Of a stretch of 64,000 nt of DNA, positions 42,109-50,419 are shown one piece after another. Each line of letters starts with the position of its first letter. Position 1 is the first letter of the stretch. The position numbers were made by a program, and so were the translations under genes. The notes under the pieces were generated by a model. That model did not search any database. It saw only the letters and a list, made by a program, of their open reading frames with translations, and was not told the DNA's origin. The stretch is from Pseudomonas sp. 30_B (GTDB taxonomy: Bacteria > Pseudomonadota > Gammaproteobacteria > Pseudomonadales > Pseudomonadaceae): assembly GCF_017491605.1 (NCBI RefSeq), contig NZ_JAFGYY010000001.1, positions 62,001 through 126,000 of the forward strand. The letters are read 5' to 3'.

Positions 42109-43592
42109 GGTTATCCTCCCTGCGCGATGCCGGTCGCACGCCCGCGCTGCCGCTGCGCGTCGAGCTGGAGGATGGCGCCGGCGCCGCCGAACTGCGCCTG
42201 GACAGCCTGCTGCGCGTGTTGCCCGGCCAGCGCTATGTCGGCGCGGCCAATTGGCGCGGCCGCGCGGTGCTGGCCAAGCTGCTGGTCGGCGGCAAGGCCG
42301 CGCGGCACTTCCAGCGCGAGCGCGAAGGCGTGCGCCTGCTCGCCGAGCAGGGCCTGACCACGCCGCAGTTGCTCGCCGACGGGCTGAAGGATGGCGAGGG
42401 CGGTTGGCTGCTCTTCGAGTTCCTCGACGGTGCGCAGAGCCTCTGGGACGCCTGGCGCGCGGTGGAAGGTGAGCCGACGTTGTCCGACGGGCAGACCGCA
42501 GTCATCGCCGAGGCGTTGACCGCCATCGCGCAGATGCACGCCAAGGGCCTGTGGCAGGAAGACCTGCACCTGGACAACCTGCTGCGCCACGGCGGCAAGC
42601 TGTACCTCATCGACGGCGCCGGTATCCGTGCGGAAACGCCCGGCCAGCCGCTGTCGCGCAAGCAGGTGCTGGAAAACCTCGGGGTGTTCTTCGCCCAGCT
42701 GCCGGCCAGTCTCGATCCTCATCTTGAAGAACTGCTGATCCACTATCTGCTGGCCAACGGCGAGCACGCGCTGCCGCTGGAAGCTCTGCAGAAGGAAATC
42801 GCGAAGGTTCGACGCTGGCGCGTCGGCGACCTGATGAAGAAGATCGCCCGCGACTGCAGCCTGTTCAGCGTGTTCAAGGGGCCGTTCGGCCTGCGCGCGG
42901 TGCGCCGTGAGGAAGAGGAGGGGTTGCAGCCGCTGCTGGCCGATCCGGATTCCTACATAAATCGCGGACATGTCTACAAGACCGGCGGCGCGGCGACCGT
43001 CGCCAGGGTCGAGCTGAACGGCCGGCCTCTGGTCATCAAACGTTACAACATCAAGAACCTGCTGCACTGGTTCAAGCGCTTCTGGCGCCCCAGCCGCGCC
43101 TGGGCTTCGTGGCGCGAGGGCAATCGCCTGGACTTCCTCGGCATCGCCACGCCCAAGCCGCTGGCGGTGATCGAGCGTCGCTGGCTGTGGCTGCGCGGCC
43201 CGGCCTTCCTGATTACCGATTACCTGGCGGGTCAGGATATAATCGCCCGTTTCAAACCCTACCTGGACCAACCGGAGGGGGGCGGCCTGCCGCCGGAATC
43301 GGATCTTGTGGCCCTGGACAGACTGTTCGCGGCGCTGGTGCATGAGCGCATCAGCCATGGCGACCTGAAGGGGCACAACCTGTTCTGGCAGGAGCAGGGC
43401 GACGGTGGGCAATGGTCGTTGATCGACCTCGATGCCATGCAACGCCACTCGCGAGACGCGAGCTTCGCCCGCGCCTATGCCCGCGACCGTGCGCGCTTCC
43501 TGCGCAACTGGCCGACGGATAGCGCACTGCACCAGCTGCTCGACGAACGTTTACCGCGGGTGCCTGGCACCCGCTCAGATGAAAGAGGCTAG
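42105..43592 (+). CDS. wapQ: LPS core kinase WapQ-like with two tandem kinase domains
   Basis: 495 residues, twice the size of the neighbouring kinases, and visibly built of two kinase-fold halves. The first half has the catalytic loop EDLHLDNLL with D153 and then LYLIDGAGI. The second half has HGDLKGHNLF with D420 and then WSLIDLDAM, plus a nucleotide-binding Lys in RPLVIKRYNIKN. Both halves retain catalytic Asp, Asn and metal Asp, so two phosphorylations or a duplicated activity are possible. It is part of the LPS core operon; WapQ in P. aeruginosa is a predicted core kinase. Confidence 0.85.
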   Translation: MRLSSLRDAGRTPALPLRVELEDGAGAAELRLDSLLRVLPGQRYVGAANWRGRAVLAKLLVGGKAARHFQREREGVRLLAEQGLTTPQLLADGLKDGEGGWLLFEFLDGAQSLWDAWRAVEGEPTLSDGQTAVIAEALTAIAQMHAKGLWQEDLHLDNLLRHGGKLYLIDGAGIRAETPGQPLSRKQVLENLGVFFAQLPASLDPHLEELLIHYLLANGEHALPLEALQKEIAKVRRWRVGDLMKKIARDCSLFSVFKGPFGLRAVRREEEEGLQPLLADPDSYINRGHVYKTGGAATVARVELNGRPLVIKRYNIKNLLHWFKRFWRPSRAWASWREGNRLDFLGIATPKPLAVIERRWLWLRGPAFLITDYLAGQDIIARFKPYLDQPEGGGLPPESDLVALDRLFAALVHERISHGDLKGHNLFWQEQGDGGQWSLIDLDAMQRHSRDASFARAYARDRARFLRNWPTDSALHQLLDERLPRVPGTRSDERG

Positions 43593-43597
43593 ACCCT

Positions 43598-45355
43598 GTG
43601 GCATTGACCATCCTCGGCCTGTCCGGCGCCGTAAGCCATGACCCTTCCGCCGCCCTGTACATCGACGGCAAGCTGGTCGCGGCCGTCGAAGAAGAGCGCT
43701 TCGTCCGCGACAAGCACGCGAAGAACCGCATGCCCTACGAGTCGGCCAAGTTCTGCCTGGAACAGGCCGGGATCAAGCCGTCGGACGTTGACGTGGTGGC
43801 CATTCCCTTCGCCCCCATCAGCATCTTCGACAAGGCCCGCTGGCACTACGCCAAGCGCTACGCCTATGCGCCGGACCGCGCGCTGGACGCCATCCTGCTC
43901 GGCAACCGCCGCTACCACCGCTACTACAAGCGCATCCAGTGGTGCCTGCAGCAGCTGGGCTTCGACCTGAAGAAGACCAAGATCCAGCCGGTCGAGCATC
44001 ACCTGGCCCACGCCTCCAGCGCCTACCACTGCTCGGGCTTCAAGGAGAAGACCGCGATCCTCGGGATCGACGGCAAGGGTGAATACGCCACCACCTTCTT
44101 CGGCTACGGCGAGAACGGCAAGATCCACAAGATCAAGGAGTTCTACGATCCGGACTCCCTGGGCGGCCTGTACGGCGCGCTGACCGAGTACCTCGGCTTC
44201 GACATGCTCGACGGCGAGTTCAAGGTCATGGGCATGGCGCCCTACGGCGACGCCAGCAAGTACGATTTCTCCCGTCTCGCCAAGTTCGAGAACGGCGAGC
44301 TGATCATCAACACCGACTACGCCAACGTCATCGGCTTCCGTCGCTACAAGGAAAAGGGCAAGGGTTACTACTTCTCGCCCAAGCTGATCGAGTGGCTCGG
44401 TCCGAAGCGTGAAGGCGACATCGCCGACGATCCCTACATCCACTACGCCGCCAGCATCCAGGCGCTGTTCGAGAAGCTGGCGCTGGAGATGATGGATTAC
44501 TACCTGGGCGACATCATCCGCGAGACCGGCAAGATCGCCTTCGCCGGCGGCTGCGCGCTGAACGTCAAGCTCAACCAGAAGATCATCGCCCGTCCCGAGG
44601 TCAAGGAGCTGTACGTGCAGCCCGCGGCCAGCGACGCCGGTACCGCCGTTGGCGCCGCCGCGTACGTGTCCTGGGAACGCGGCGTGCCGGTCGAGAAGAT
44701 GGAACACGTCTACCTCGGCCCGGAATACAGCAACGAAGACGTCATCGCCGCCTGCGCCCGCCACGAGGCCAAGCCGGTATGGCGCAAGATCGACAACGTG
44801 CCCGAGTTGATTGCCAAGGTGCTGGTGGACGGCAACCCGGTGGCCTGGTTCCAGGGCCGCATGGAGTTCGGTCCGCGCGCCCTCGGTGGCCGTTCGATCA
44901 TCGGCTGCCCGAGCGTGCCGGGCGTGGCTGACCGCATCAACGCGCAGATCAAGTTCCGCGAGCGCTGGAGGCCCTTCTGCCCGTCGATGCTGGATACCGT
45001 CGGCCCGCAGATGTTCAAGATCGACCACCCGGCGCCGTTCATGACCTTCACCTTCGAGGTCAACGAAGAGTGGAAGACCCGCGTGCCGGAAGTCGTCCAT
45101 GAAGACGGTACGTCCCGCGCCCAGGTCTTGAAGCGCGAATTCAACCCGCGCTACTACGACATGATGAAGGAGCTGGAGAAGCTCACCGGCAACGGCGTGG
45201 CGCTCAACACCTCGCTGAACCGCCGTGGCGAGCCGATGATCTGTTCGCCCACCGACGCCCTGAACATGTTCTACGGCTCGGACCTGCAATACCTGATCAT
45301 GCAGGACATCCTGGTGGTCAAGGATGGCGCGGCGGCCTATGACTCGCTCGGCTGA
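43598..45355 (+). CDS. wapO: Carbamoyltransferase, NodU/CmcH family
   Basis: 585-residue enzyme that transfers a carbamoyl group from carbamoyl phosphate to a sugar, here predicted to be HepII of the LPS inner core, which is carbamoylated in Pseudomonas. The N-terminal ASKHA domain carries HHLAHASSAYHCSG near residue 133. The C-terminal YrdC-like domain carries FQGRMEFGPRALGGRSI near residue 425. It starts with GTG at 43598, 6 bp after wapQ. P. aeruginosa PA5005 is named WapO for this role. Confidence 0.92.
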   Translation: MALTILGLSGAVSHDPSAALYIDGKLVAAVEEERFVRDKHAKNRMPYESAKFCLEQAGIKPSDVDVVAIPFAPISIFDKARWHYAKRYAYAPDRALDAILLGNRRYHRYYKRIQWCLQQLGFDLKKTKIQPVEHHLAHASSAYHCSGFKEKTAILGIDGKGEYATTFFGYGENGKIHKIKEFYDPDSLGGLYGALTEYLGFDMLDGEFKVMGMAPYGDASKYDFSRLAKFENGELIINTDYANVIGFRRYKEKGKGYYFSPKLIEWLGPKREGDIADDPYIHYAASIQALFEKLALEMMDYYLGDIIRETGKIAFAGGCALNVKLNQKIIARPEVKELYVQPAASDAGTAVGAAAYVSWERGVPVEKMEHVYLGPEYSNEDVIAACARHEAKPVWRKIDNVPELIAKVLVDGNPVAWFQGRMEFGPRALGGRSIIGCPSVPGVADRINAQIKFRERWRPFCPSMLDTVGPQMFKIDHPAPFMTFTFEVNEEWKTRVPEVVHEDGTSRAQVLKREFNPRYYDMMKELEKLTGNGVALNTSLNRRGEPMICSPTDALNMFYGSDLQYLIMQDILVVKDGAAAYDSLG

Positions 45356-46469
45356 ACCGCGCGTCCTGCAGTTCTGCCACGGCTATGACGGGCCGTTCCT
45401 CGACTGCGCCCGTCAGTACGCCAGCCTGTTCGCCGGCACCGGCTACCGGGTGACCACGGTGTTCCTCACCGGTGCGCCCGACGCCGAAGTAGCCTCCGGC
45501 TGCGCCAGTGACGAAGTGCTGTTCCTCGACTACAGCTCGCGAGACATTCGCGGGCTGAAGCTCAAGGCGATCCGCGACCTGCGCGAGATCGCCCGTTCCC
45601 GCGACTTCCGCTTCTGCATCGCGCACCGCTTCAAGCCGACCTGGATCGCCATGCTCGGCACGAAATTGCCGATCATCGGCGTGCACCATGGTTTCGGCGA
45701 CTTCCAGCGGCTGGGACGCAAGCTGTTCGCGCGCGTCTTCGCCGAGCGCCTGAGTCTGCTCGGCGTCTCCAACGCCGTGCGCGACGAGATCCGTACCTGC
45801 CTGCCTGCCTGGCCGCGCGAGCGTATCGAGACGTTGTACAACCGCGTCGACGTCGATGCCCTGCAAGCCGAGCAGCTCGACCGCTATCCGGCACGCCAGC
45901 ACCTGGGGCTGGCGGATAACGCCTGGGTGGTCGGCAACGTCGGCCGCCTGCACCCTGACAAGGACCAGGCCACCCTGCTGCGCGGCTTTGCCCAGGCGTT
46001 GCCGCGGCTGCCGCACAACAGCCTGCTGGCGATCCTCGGCAAGGGCCGCCTGGAAGAGGATCTCAAGGACCTGGCCCGCGAACTGGGTATCGCCGAGCGC
46101 GTGCTGTTCCTCGGCCAGGTTCCCGAGGCCAAGCGCTATTTCAAGGCGTTCGACGTGTTCGCCCTGAGCTCAGACCACGAGCCGTTCGGCATGGTCCTGC
46201 TGGAGGCGATGGCCGCCGGCGTGCCGCTGATCGCGACCGCGGGCGGCGGTGCCGGTGAAGTGGTTGAAGGCGTTGGCATCCTGTTCCCGCTGCGTGATGA
46301 AAAAGCCCTGGCCGAAGGCCTCGGCCATATGGCGGCGCTCGATCGCGGCCAACGCGAGGCCTGTGCGCAGCAGATGGAGCAGCGCCTGCAGACGCGCTTC
46401 TCCGATGAGGCGGTGCGACGGGAGTTCTGGAGTCTGCCGCTGGTTAAGGCGATCGTCGGCGGTCGCTGA
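45339..46469 (+). CDS. wapH: GT4 glycosyltransferase, WapH-like
   Basis: 376-residue retaining glycosyltransferase, predicted to add a glucose to the outer core. It has two Rossmann halves; the donor-binding half includes GNVGRLHPDKDQATLL and the E-x7-E in HEPFGMVLLEAMAAG. Two in-frame ATGs (45324 and 45339) overlap the end of wapO. The second is preferred because AAGGA stands 12-16 nt before it. Beyond its stop, 33 bp precede the four-gene cassette described below. Confidence 0.87.
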   Translation: MTRSAEPRVLQFCHGYDGPFLDCARQYASLFAGTGYRVTTVFLTGAPDAEVASGCASDEVLFLDYSSRDIRGLKLKAIRDLREIARSRDFRFCIAHRFKPTWIAMLGTKLPIIGVHHGFGDFQRLGRKLFARVFAERLSLLGVSNAVRDEIRTCLPAWPRERIETLYNRVDVDALQAEQLDRYPARQHLGLADNAWVVGNVGRLHPDKDQATLLRGFAQALPRLPHNSLLAILGKGRLEEDLKDLARELGIAERVLFLGQVPEAKRYFKAFDVFALSSDHEPFGMVLLEAMAAGVPLIATAGGGAGEVVEGVGILFPLRDEKALAEGLGHMAALDRGQREACAQQMEQRLQTRFSDEAVRREFWSLPLVKAIVGGR

Positions 46470-46502
46470 CTCGTTTCCATATCACGCTCGAGGGACGACT
46501 AC

Positions 46503-48101
46503 GTGAGCGACGCCAAGGCCTTTCTGCTGGATTGCACGCTGCGTGATGGCGGCTATTACAACAACTGGGATTTCGACGCCGAGCTGGTCCGTGACTACCT
46601 GCGGGCCATGGCCGCCGCTGGCATCGATTATGTCGAGCTGGGTTTGCGTGGCTTTGCGCGCCATGGCTTTCGTGGCGGCCATGCCTACAGCACCGATGCC
46701 TTCCTGAGCAGCCTGCCGCTGGTGCCCGGCGTCTGTTATGGCGTCATGGTCAATGCCAGCGAGCTGGTCCAGCACGCCGAGGGCGTGCTGGCCGCTGCCA
46801 AGCTGCTGTTTTCCGCTGCCGCCGAGTCTCCCGTCGGGCTGGTGCGCATCGCCAGTCACGCCCATGAGTTCGAGGCCGTCCTTCCCGCCTGCCAATGGCT
46901 CAAGCAGCAAGGCTACAAGGTCGGGATCAACCTGATGCAGATCGCCGAGCAGGCGGATGAAACCATCGTCCGGTTGGCGGAAGTGGCCCAGCAGTTCGGG
47001 TTGGACGTCCTGTATTTCGCCGACAGCATGGGTAGCCTGTCGCCGACCGACGTGCGCCAGATCATCGGCCTGCTCCGTCAGGGCTGGAAAGGTGCACTGG
47101 GTATCCACGCCCATGACAACCGTGCGCTGGCGCACGCCAATACGCTCGAAGCCATTGCCGCTGGCGCCACCTGGGTGGATGGCACGGTACTGGGCATGGG
47201 CCGCGGGCCGGGCAACGCGCGCATCGAATATCTGGCCATGCAGCGCGGCAACGGGAATCTCTCGCCGCTGTTGCAGCTGGTCTCGCAGCGCTTCCAGCCT
47301 ATGCAGCAGCGCTATGGATGGGGGACCAATCCCTACTATTACCTGGCCGGCATGCACGGCATTCATCCGACCTACGTCCAGGAGATGCTTGCCGACTCCC
47401 GTTATGGCAATTCGGACCTGCTGGTGGCCATCCAGGCGTTGCGCGCCAGCGGCGGCAAGAAATACAACCCCGACACGCTGGAAGCGGCGCGCCACTTCTA
47501 CCACGGCGCGCCCCATGGCGAATGGGCGCCGCAAGAGCTGCTCGATGGCCGAGAAGTCCTGCTGCTGGGGAGCGGTGAGGGGGTGGCGCGACATCGGGAG
47601 GCGATCGAGCAGTACATTCGCAAGTCCCGGCCGGTGGTGCTGGCGCTGAACACGCAGACGGACATTGCGCCGGAGCTGATCGACCTGCGTGCGGCCTGTC
47701 ACCCCTTGCGTCTGATGGCGGACGGCGCCGAGCACCTGCGATTGCCGCAGCCTTTGATCACGCCGGCCGGGATGTTGCCAGAGGATGTACGTGCTTCCCT
47801 AGACGGCAAGACACTCCTGGACTTCGGCCTGTCGATCGAAAAGCAGGGCTTTGGTTTCCATTCGCGGCACTGTACATTGCCGACGTCTCTGGTTGCCGCC
47901 TATGCGCTCGCCGTGGCTGCCAGCGGCAAGGCCCGACGGGTACTGCTGGCGGGTTTCGACGGTTATCCGGGAGAAGACCCGCGCAATGTCGAGGTCAACG
48001 ACCTGCTGGAGCTCTATCAGGCTCAATGCGCTGCGCCGGAACTGCTTGCCGTGACGCCAACCCGCTATCAGATACCCTGTTCTTCCATTTACGCACTCTG
48101 A
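46503..48101 (+). CDS. HMGL-like aldolase fused to a DUF115/GT42-like domain
   Basis: 532 residues. The N-terminal half (1-340) is a DRE-TIM metallolyase barrel: DCTLRDGGYYNNWDF at residues 10-24, SMGS at 175-178, metal-binding HAHDN at 202-206 and GMGRGPGNA at 231-239. Relatives cleave or form 4-hydroxy-2-oxo acids from pyruvate and an aldehyde. The C-terminal part (350-532) is a Rossmann-like domain with VLLLGSGEG, TLPTSLVAAYA and LLAGFDGY, resembling DUF115/GT42 proteins such as the one encoded three genes on. GTG start at 46503 after GAGGGA. Context with a CMP-sugar synthetase and phosphatase suggests synthesis of a 3-deoxy-ulosonic acid (inference). Not experimentally known to me. Confidence 0.8.
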   Translation: MSDAKAFLLDCTLRDGGYYNNWDFDAELVRDYLRAMAAAGIDYVELGLRGFARHGFRGGHAYSTDAFLSSLPLVPGVCYGVMVNASELVQHAEGVLAAAKLLFSAAAESPVGLVRIASHAHEFEAVLPACQWLKQQGYKVGINLMQIAEQADETIVRLAEVAQQFGLDVLYFADSMGSLSPTDVRQIIGLLRQGWKGALGIHAHDNRALAHANTLEAIAAGATWVDGTVLGMGRGPGNARIEYLAMQRGNGNLSPLLQLVSQRFQPMQQRYGWGTNPYYYLAGMHGIHPTYVQEMLADSRYGNSDLLVAIQALRASGGKKYNPDTLEAARHFYHGAPHGEWAPQELLDGREVLLLGSGEGVARHREAIEQYIRKSRPVVLALNTQTDIAPELIDLRAACHPLRLMADGAEHLRLPQPLITPAGMLPEDVRASLDGKTLLDFGLSIEKQGFGFHSRHCTLPTSLVAAYALAVAASGKARRVLLAGFDGYPGEDPRNVEVNDLLELYQAQCAAPELLAVTPTRYQIPCSSIYAL

Positions 48102-48108
48102 GTCGCCC

Positions 48109-48852
48109 ATGGCCGCTACGCCTGATTACGCCGTCATCATCCCCGCCCGCTACCAGTCCAGCCGCCTGCCCGGCAAGCCACTGGTGCAGCTGAACGGCGT
48201 GCCGATGATCGTGCGGACCTATGGACAGTGCCTGAAGGCCTGTCCCGCCGAGCGAATCCATGTGGCCACCGACGACGATCGCATTCGCGAGGTATGTGAG
48301 CAGCACGGCATCTCCGTACTGATGACATCCTCGCAATGCCTGACCGGCACCGACCGGTTGGCCGAGTGCGCTCAGCAACTGGATGCGGACATCTTCATCA
48401 ACGTCCAGGGCGACGAGCCGGTCTTTAACCCCGACGATCTGCGCCGGATGATCAAGGCGTGCAGCCAGTGGCCGGGCGAAGTGCTCAATGGTTACTGCGC
48501 CATCGAGGAAGAGGAACAGTTCCGCAGCACCAGCACGCCCAAGGTCGTCCTCCGTCCGGATGGACGGCTACTGTACATGTCGCGTGCGACCATCCCGGGC
48601 ACCAAGAGCAACGAATTCGTTCGCGGCTGGCGCCAGGTCTGCCTGTACGCCTTCCCCCGCGAGTCCCTGGCGGCTTTCGCGGCCTGCGACAGCAAGACAC
48701 CGTTGGAAAGTCTAGAAGACATCGAAATCCTCCGGTTCCTCGAGCTGGGCTGGGAAGTGCGGATGCTCGAGCTGTCCCAGGACTCCATCGCCGTGGACAA
48801 TCCCGAGGACGTCGCCGCAGCCGAAGCGGCCATCCTGGCGCGGGGGCTCTGA
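48109..48852 (+). CDS. KdsB-like CMP-ulosonate synthetase (second cytidylyltransferase)
   Basis: 247-residue CTP:sugar cytidylyltransferase. The CTP-binding loop PARYQSSRLPGKPL is at residues 12-25, VATDDDRI near 47, GTDRL near 79 and NVQGDEPV near 98, all as in KdsB. The C-terminal third differs from the essential KdsB that Pseudomonas carries elsewhere, with LESLEDIEILRFLELGWEV in place of the usual dimer segment. It therefore probably activates an acid other than Kdo. It lies 7 bp after the aldolase gene and overlaps the HAD gene by one base. Confidence 0.85.
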   Translation: MAATPDYAVIIPARYQSSRLPGKPLVQLNGVPMIVRTYGQCLKACPAERIHVATDDDRIREVCEQHGISVLMTSSQCLTGTDRLAECAQQLDADIFINVQGDEPVFNPDDLRRMIKACSQWPGEVLNGYCAIEEEEQFRSTSTPKVVLRPDGRLLYMSRATIPGTKSNEFVRGWRQVCLYAFPRESLAAFAACDSKTPLESLEDIEILRFLELGWEVRMLELSQDSIAVDNPEDVAAAEAAILARGL

Positions 48853-49523
48853 TGCAGCGCCCGCTCGCCGACTACCGTTGTCTGGTATTTGATTGCGATG
48901 GCGTCGTTCTCGACTCCAATGCGGTGAAGACAGAGGCGTTCCGTCAGGTTGCCCTGCCGTTTGGCGAGGCCGCCGCGCAGGCGTTCGTCGACTATCACCA
49001 GGCCAATGGCGGCATTTCCCGCTATCGCAAGTTCGAGTATTTCCTGCAGCAGATACTCCAGGTGGATGACATGCAGGACCATCTGCCGGTGCTCCTTGAT
49101 CAGTACGCCAGCGCCGTGCGCCAGGGACTGCTCGCATGCGCCGTCGCGCCGGGCCTGCAACAATTGCGCGAGCTGCTGCCGCAGAGCCGCTGGATGATCG
49201 TCTCCGGCGGCGATGAAGCCGAGTTGCATGACGTGTTCGCCACTAGGGGGCTGGACGTTCTCTTCGACGGTGGGATCTTTGGCAGCCCGACGCCGAAGGA
49301 CAGCATCCTGGCACGCGAGCAGGCTTCAGGTAATCTTCAGGGCCCTGCGTTGTTCCTGGGGGACAGCCGCTTCGACCACCAGTGTGCCGAGGCCGCCGGG
49401 CTTGATTTCGTCTTTCTCCAGGGCTGGAGTGAGTTTCACGACGCGCCGAGCTATTTTGCCGACAAGGCGGTCGCCCAATACTCTGATATCCAGGCCCTGC
49501 TCGAGGCGGAAAGAGCACAATGA
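48852..49523 (+). CDS. HAD-superfamily sugar phosphatase
   Basis: 223-residue haloacid-dehalogenase-like hydrolase. Motif I is DCDGVVLDSN with nucleophile D14 and acid D16, followed by a helical cap. Motif II is MIVSGGD, and motifs III/IV are TPKDSI and FLGDSRFD. It resembles beta-phosphoglucomutase-like phosphatases. In this context it would dephosphorylate a sugar-acid phosphate before CMP activation (inferred). The start at 48852 overlaps the cytidylyltransferase stop (TGATG), and its stop overlaps the next ATG. An upstream in-frame open stretch back to 48459 is out of frame with the KdsB-like gene and rejected. Confidence 0.83.
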   Translation: MQRPLADYRCLVFDCDGVVLDSNAVKTEAFRQVALPFGEAAAQAFVDYHQANGGISRYRKFEYFLQQILQVDDMQDHLPVLLDQYASAVRQGLLACAVAPGLQQLRELLPQSRWMIVSGGDEAELHDVFATRGLDVLFDGGIFGSPTPKDSILAREQASGNLQGPALFLGDSRFDHQCAEAAGLDFVFLQGWSEFHDAPSYFADKAVAQYSDIQALLEAERAQ

Positions 49524-50419
49524 ACACTGTGGCCCTGGAGATCGCCAGTACCGGAGAGCGAGGTCTGCGCCTGCCTGATGGGCGGTACCGGCCGCTGGCG
49601 TCCTGGGAGCCGTTGCGTAACAGTTGCAGTGGTCCGGTGTTTATCATCGCGTCCGGCCCTTCGGTGGCGGAGTTTCCGATGCAGCGCTACGCCGGCGTGC
49701 CGATGATTGCCATGAACGGCTCCATTGCCTGTTTCGAAACGGCCGGTCTACGTCCGCTGTTCTACCTGTGCGATGACGCAGGTGTCGCGGAAAAGAAAAG
49801 CGCGGCACTGGCCAGCGGTATTCGCCTGTCGCGCTGGTCCGCGTTGAATCTGGAGTCGATGCAGCGTCTGTACGAGGCGGAACCGCGGTCGCTGGAGGCG
49901 GAGAGCCTGCTGCTGATGGAGCGAGTCAATCGCTGGATCGGTGTGCGGCGACTTTCCGACCGTTCCTTCGCCTGGTCGGCCCGCCGCGATCCGGATTTTG
50001 TCATGCGCTGGTCGCTGCTGAGCCAGACCTCCAACCGTATCGGTTTCAGCCGCAATTACGCGCGCGGGTACTTCAATGCACGTACCATCGCGTATGCCGC
50101 AGTACAGCTTGCATATTTCCTGGGCTTCGACAAAGTCTTCCTGGTCGGGGTCGACATGAACTCATCGCTTGGCCAGTTCTACGACCCAGCAGGTGCTCAG
50201 GTCAGAAGCCGCCTGGATGATGACTTTGGTGATCACATCCTGCCGCACTTCGACATCCTGGCACGGCGGGTCATCGACTCAAGATTCCAGGTATTCAATC
50301 TTTCCCGCGACAGCCGGCTGCCTGGCGAGATGATTCCCAAGGTCAGCCTCGGGCAGGTCGATGACCTGATCGGCTCGAAATCGCAACCATTGGCTCCCGA
50401 GGTGGGCAAGTCGGTATGA
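49520..50419 (+). CDS. DUF115/GT42-like protein, candidate CMP-ulosonate transferase
   Basis: 299 residues with a single Rossmann-like fold. IIASGPSV is at residues 42-49, followed by MIAMNGSI, with a central arginine-rich helical region. YFNARTIAYAAVQLAYFLG, then FLVGVDMN near 205-213, resemble the nucleotide-binding parts of CMP-sialic acid transferases of family GT42 and of DUF115/Maf glycosyltransferases. Older annotation of such proteins is LPS core biosynthesis protein. Following three genes that could make a CMP-ulosonic acid, a role as its transferase is the simplest reading, but the exact activity is unproven. Its base composition is lower in G+C than the neighbouring core genes. Confidence 0.7.
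   Translation: MNTVALEIASTGERGLRLPDGRYRPLASWEPLRNSCSGPVFIIASGPSVAEFPMQRYAGVPMIAMNGSIACFETAGLRPLFYLCDDAGVAEKKSAALASGIRLSRWSALNLESMQRLYEAEPRSLEAESLLLMERVNRWIGVRRLSDRSFAWSARRDPDFVMRWSLLSQTSNRIGFSRNYARGYFNARTIAYAAVQLAYFLGFDKVFLVGVDMNSSLGQFYDPAGAQVRSRLDDDFGDHILPHFDILARRVIDSRFQVFNLSRDSRLPGEMIPKVSLGQVDDLIGSKSQPLAPEVGKSV

Noticed and set aside
43238..43243. TATAAT inside wapQ as an internal promoter
   Set aside because: No -35 partner, and the surrounding genes are translationally coupled; likely chance.
46503..49523. Kdo8N (KdnA/KdnB) pathway
   Set aside because: No PLP aminotransferase or iron alcohol oxidase is present; the aldolase plus phosphatase composition is different.
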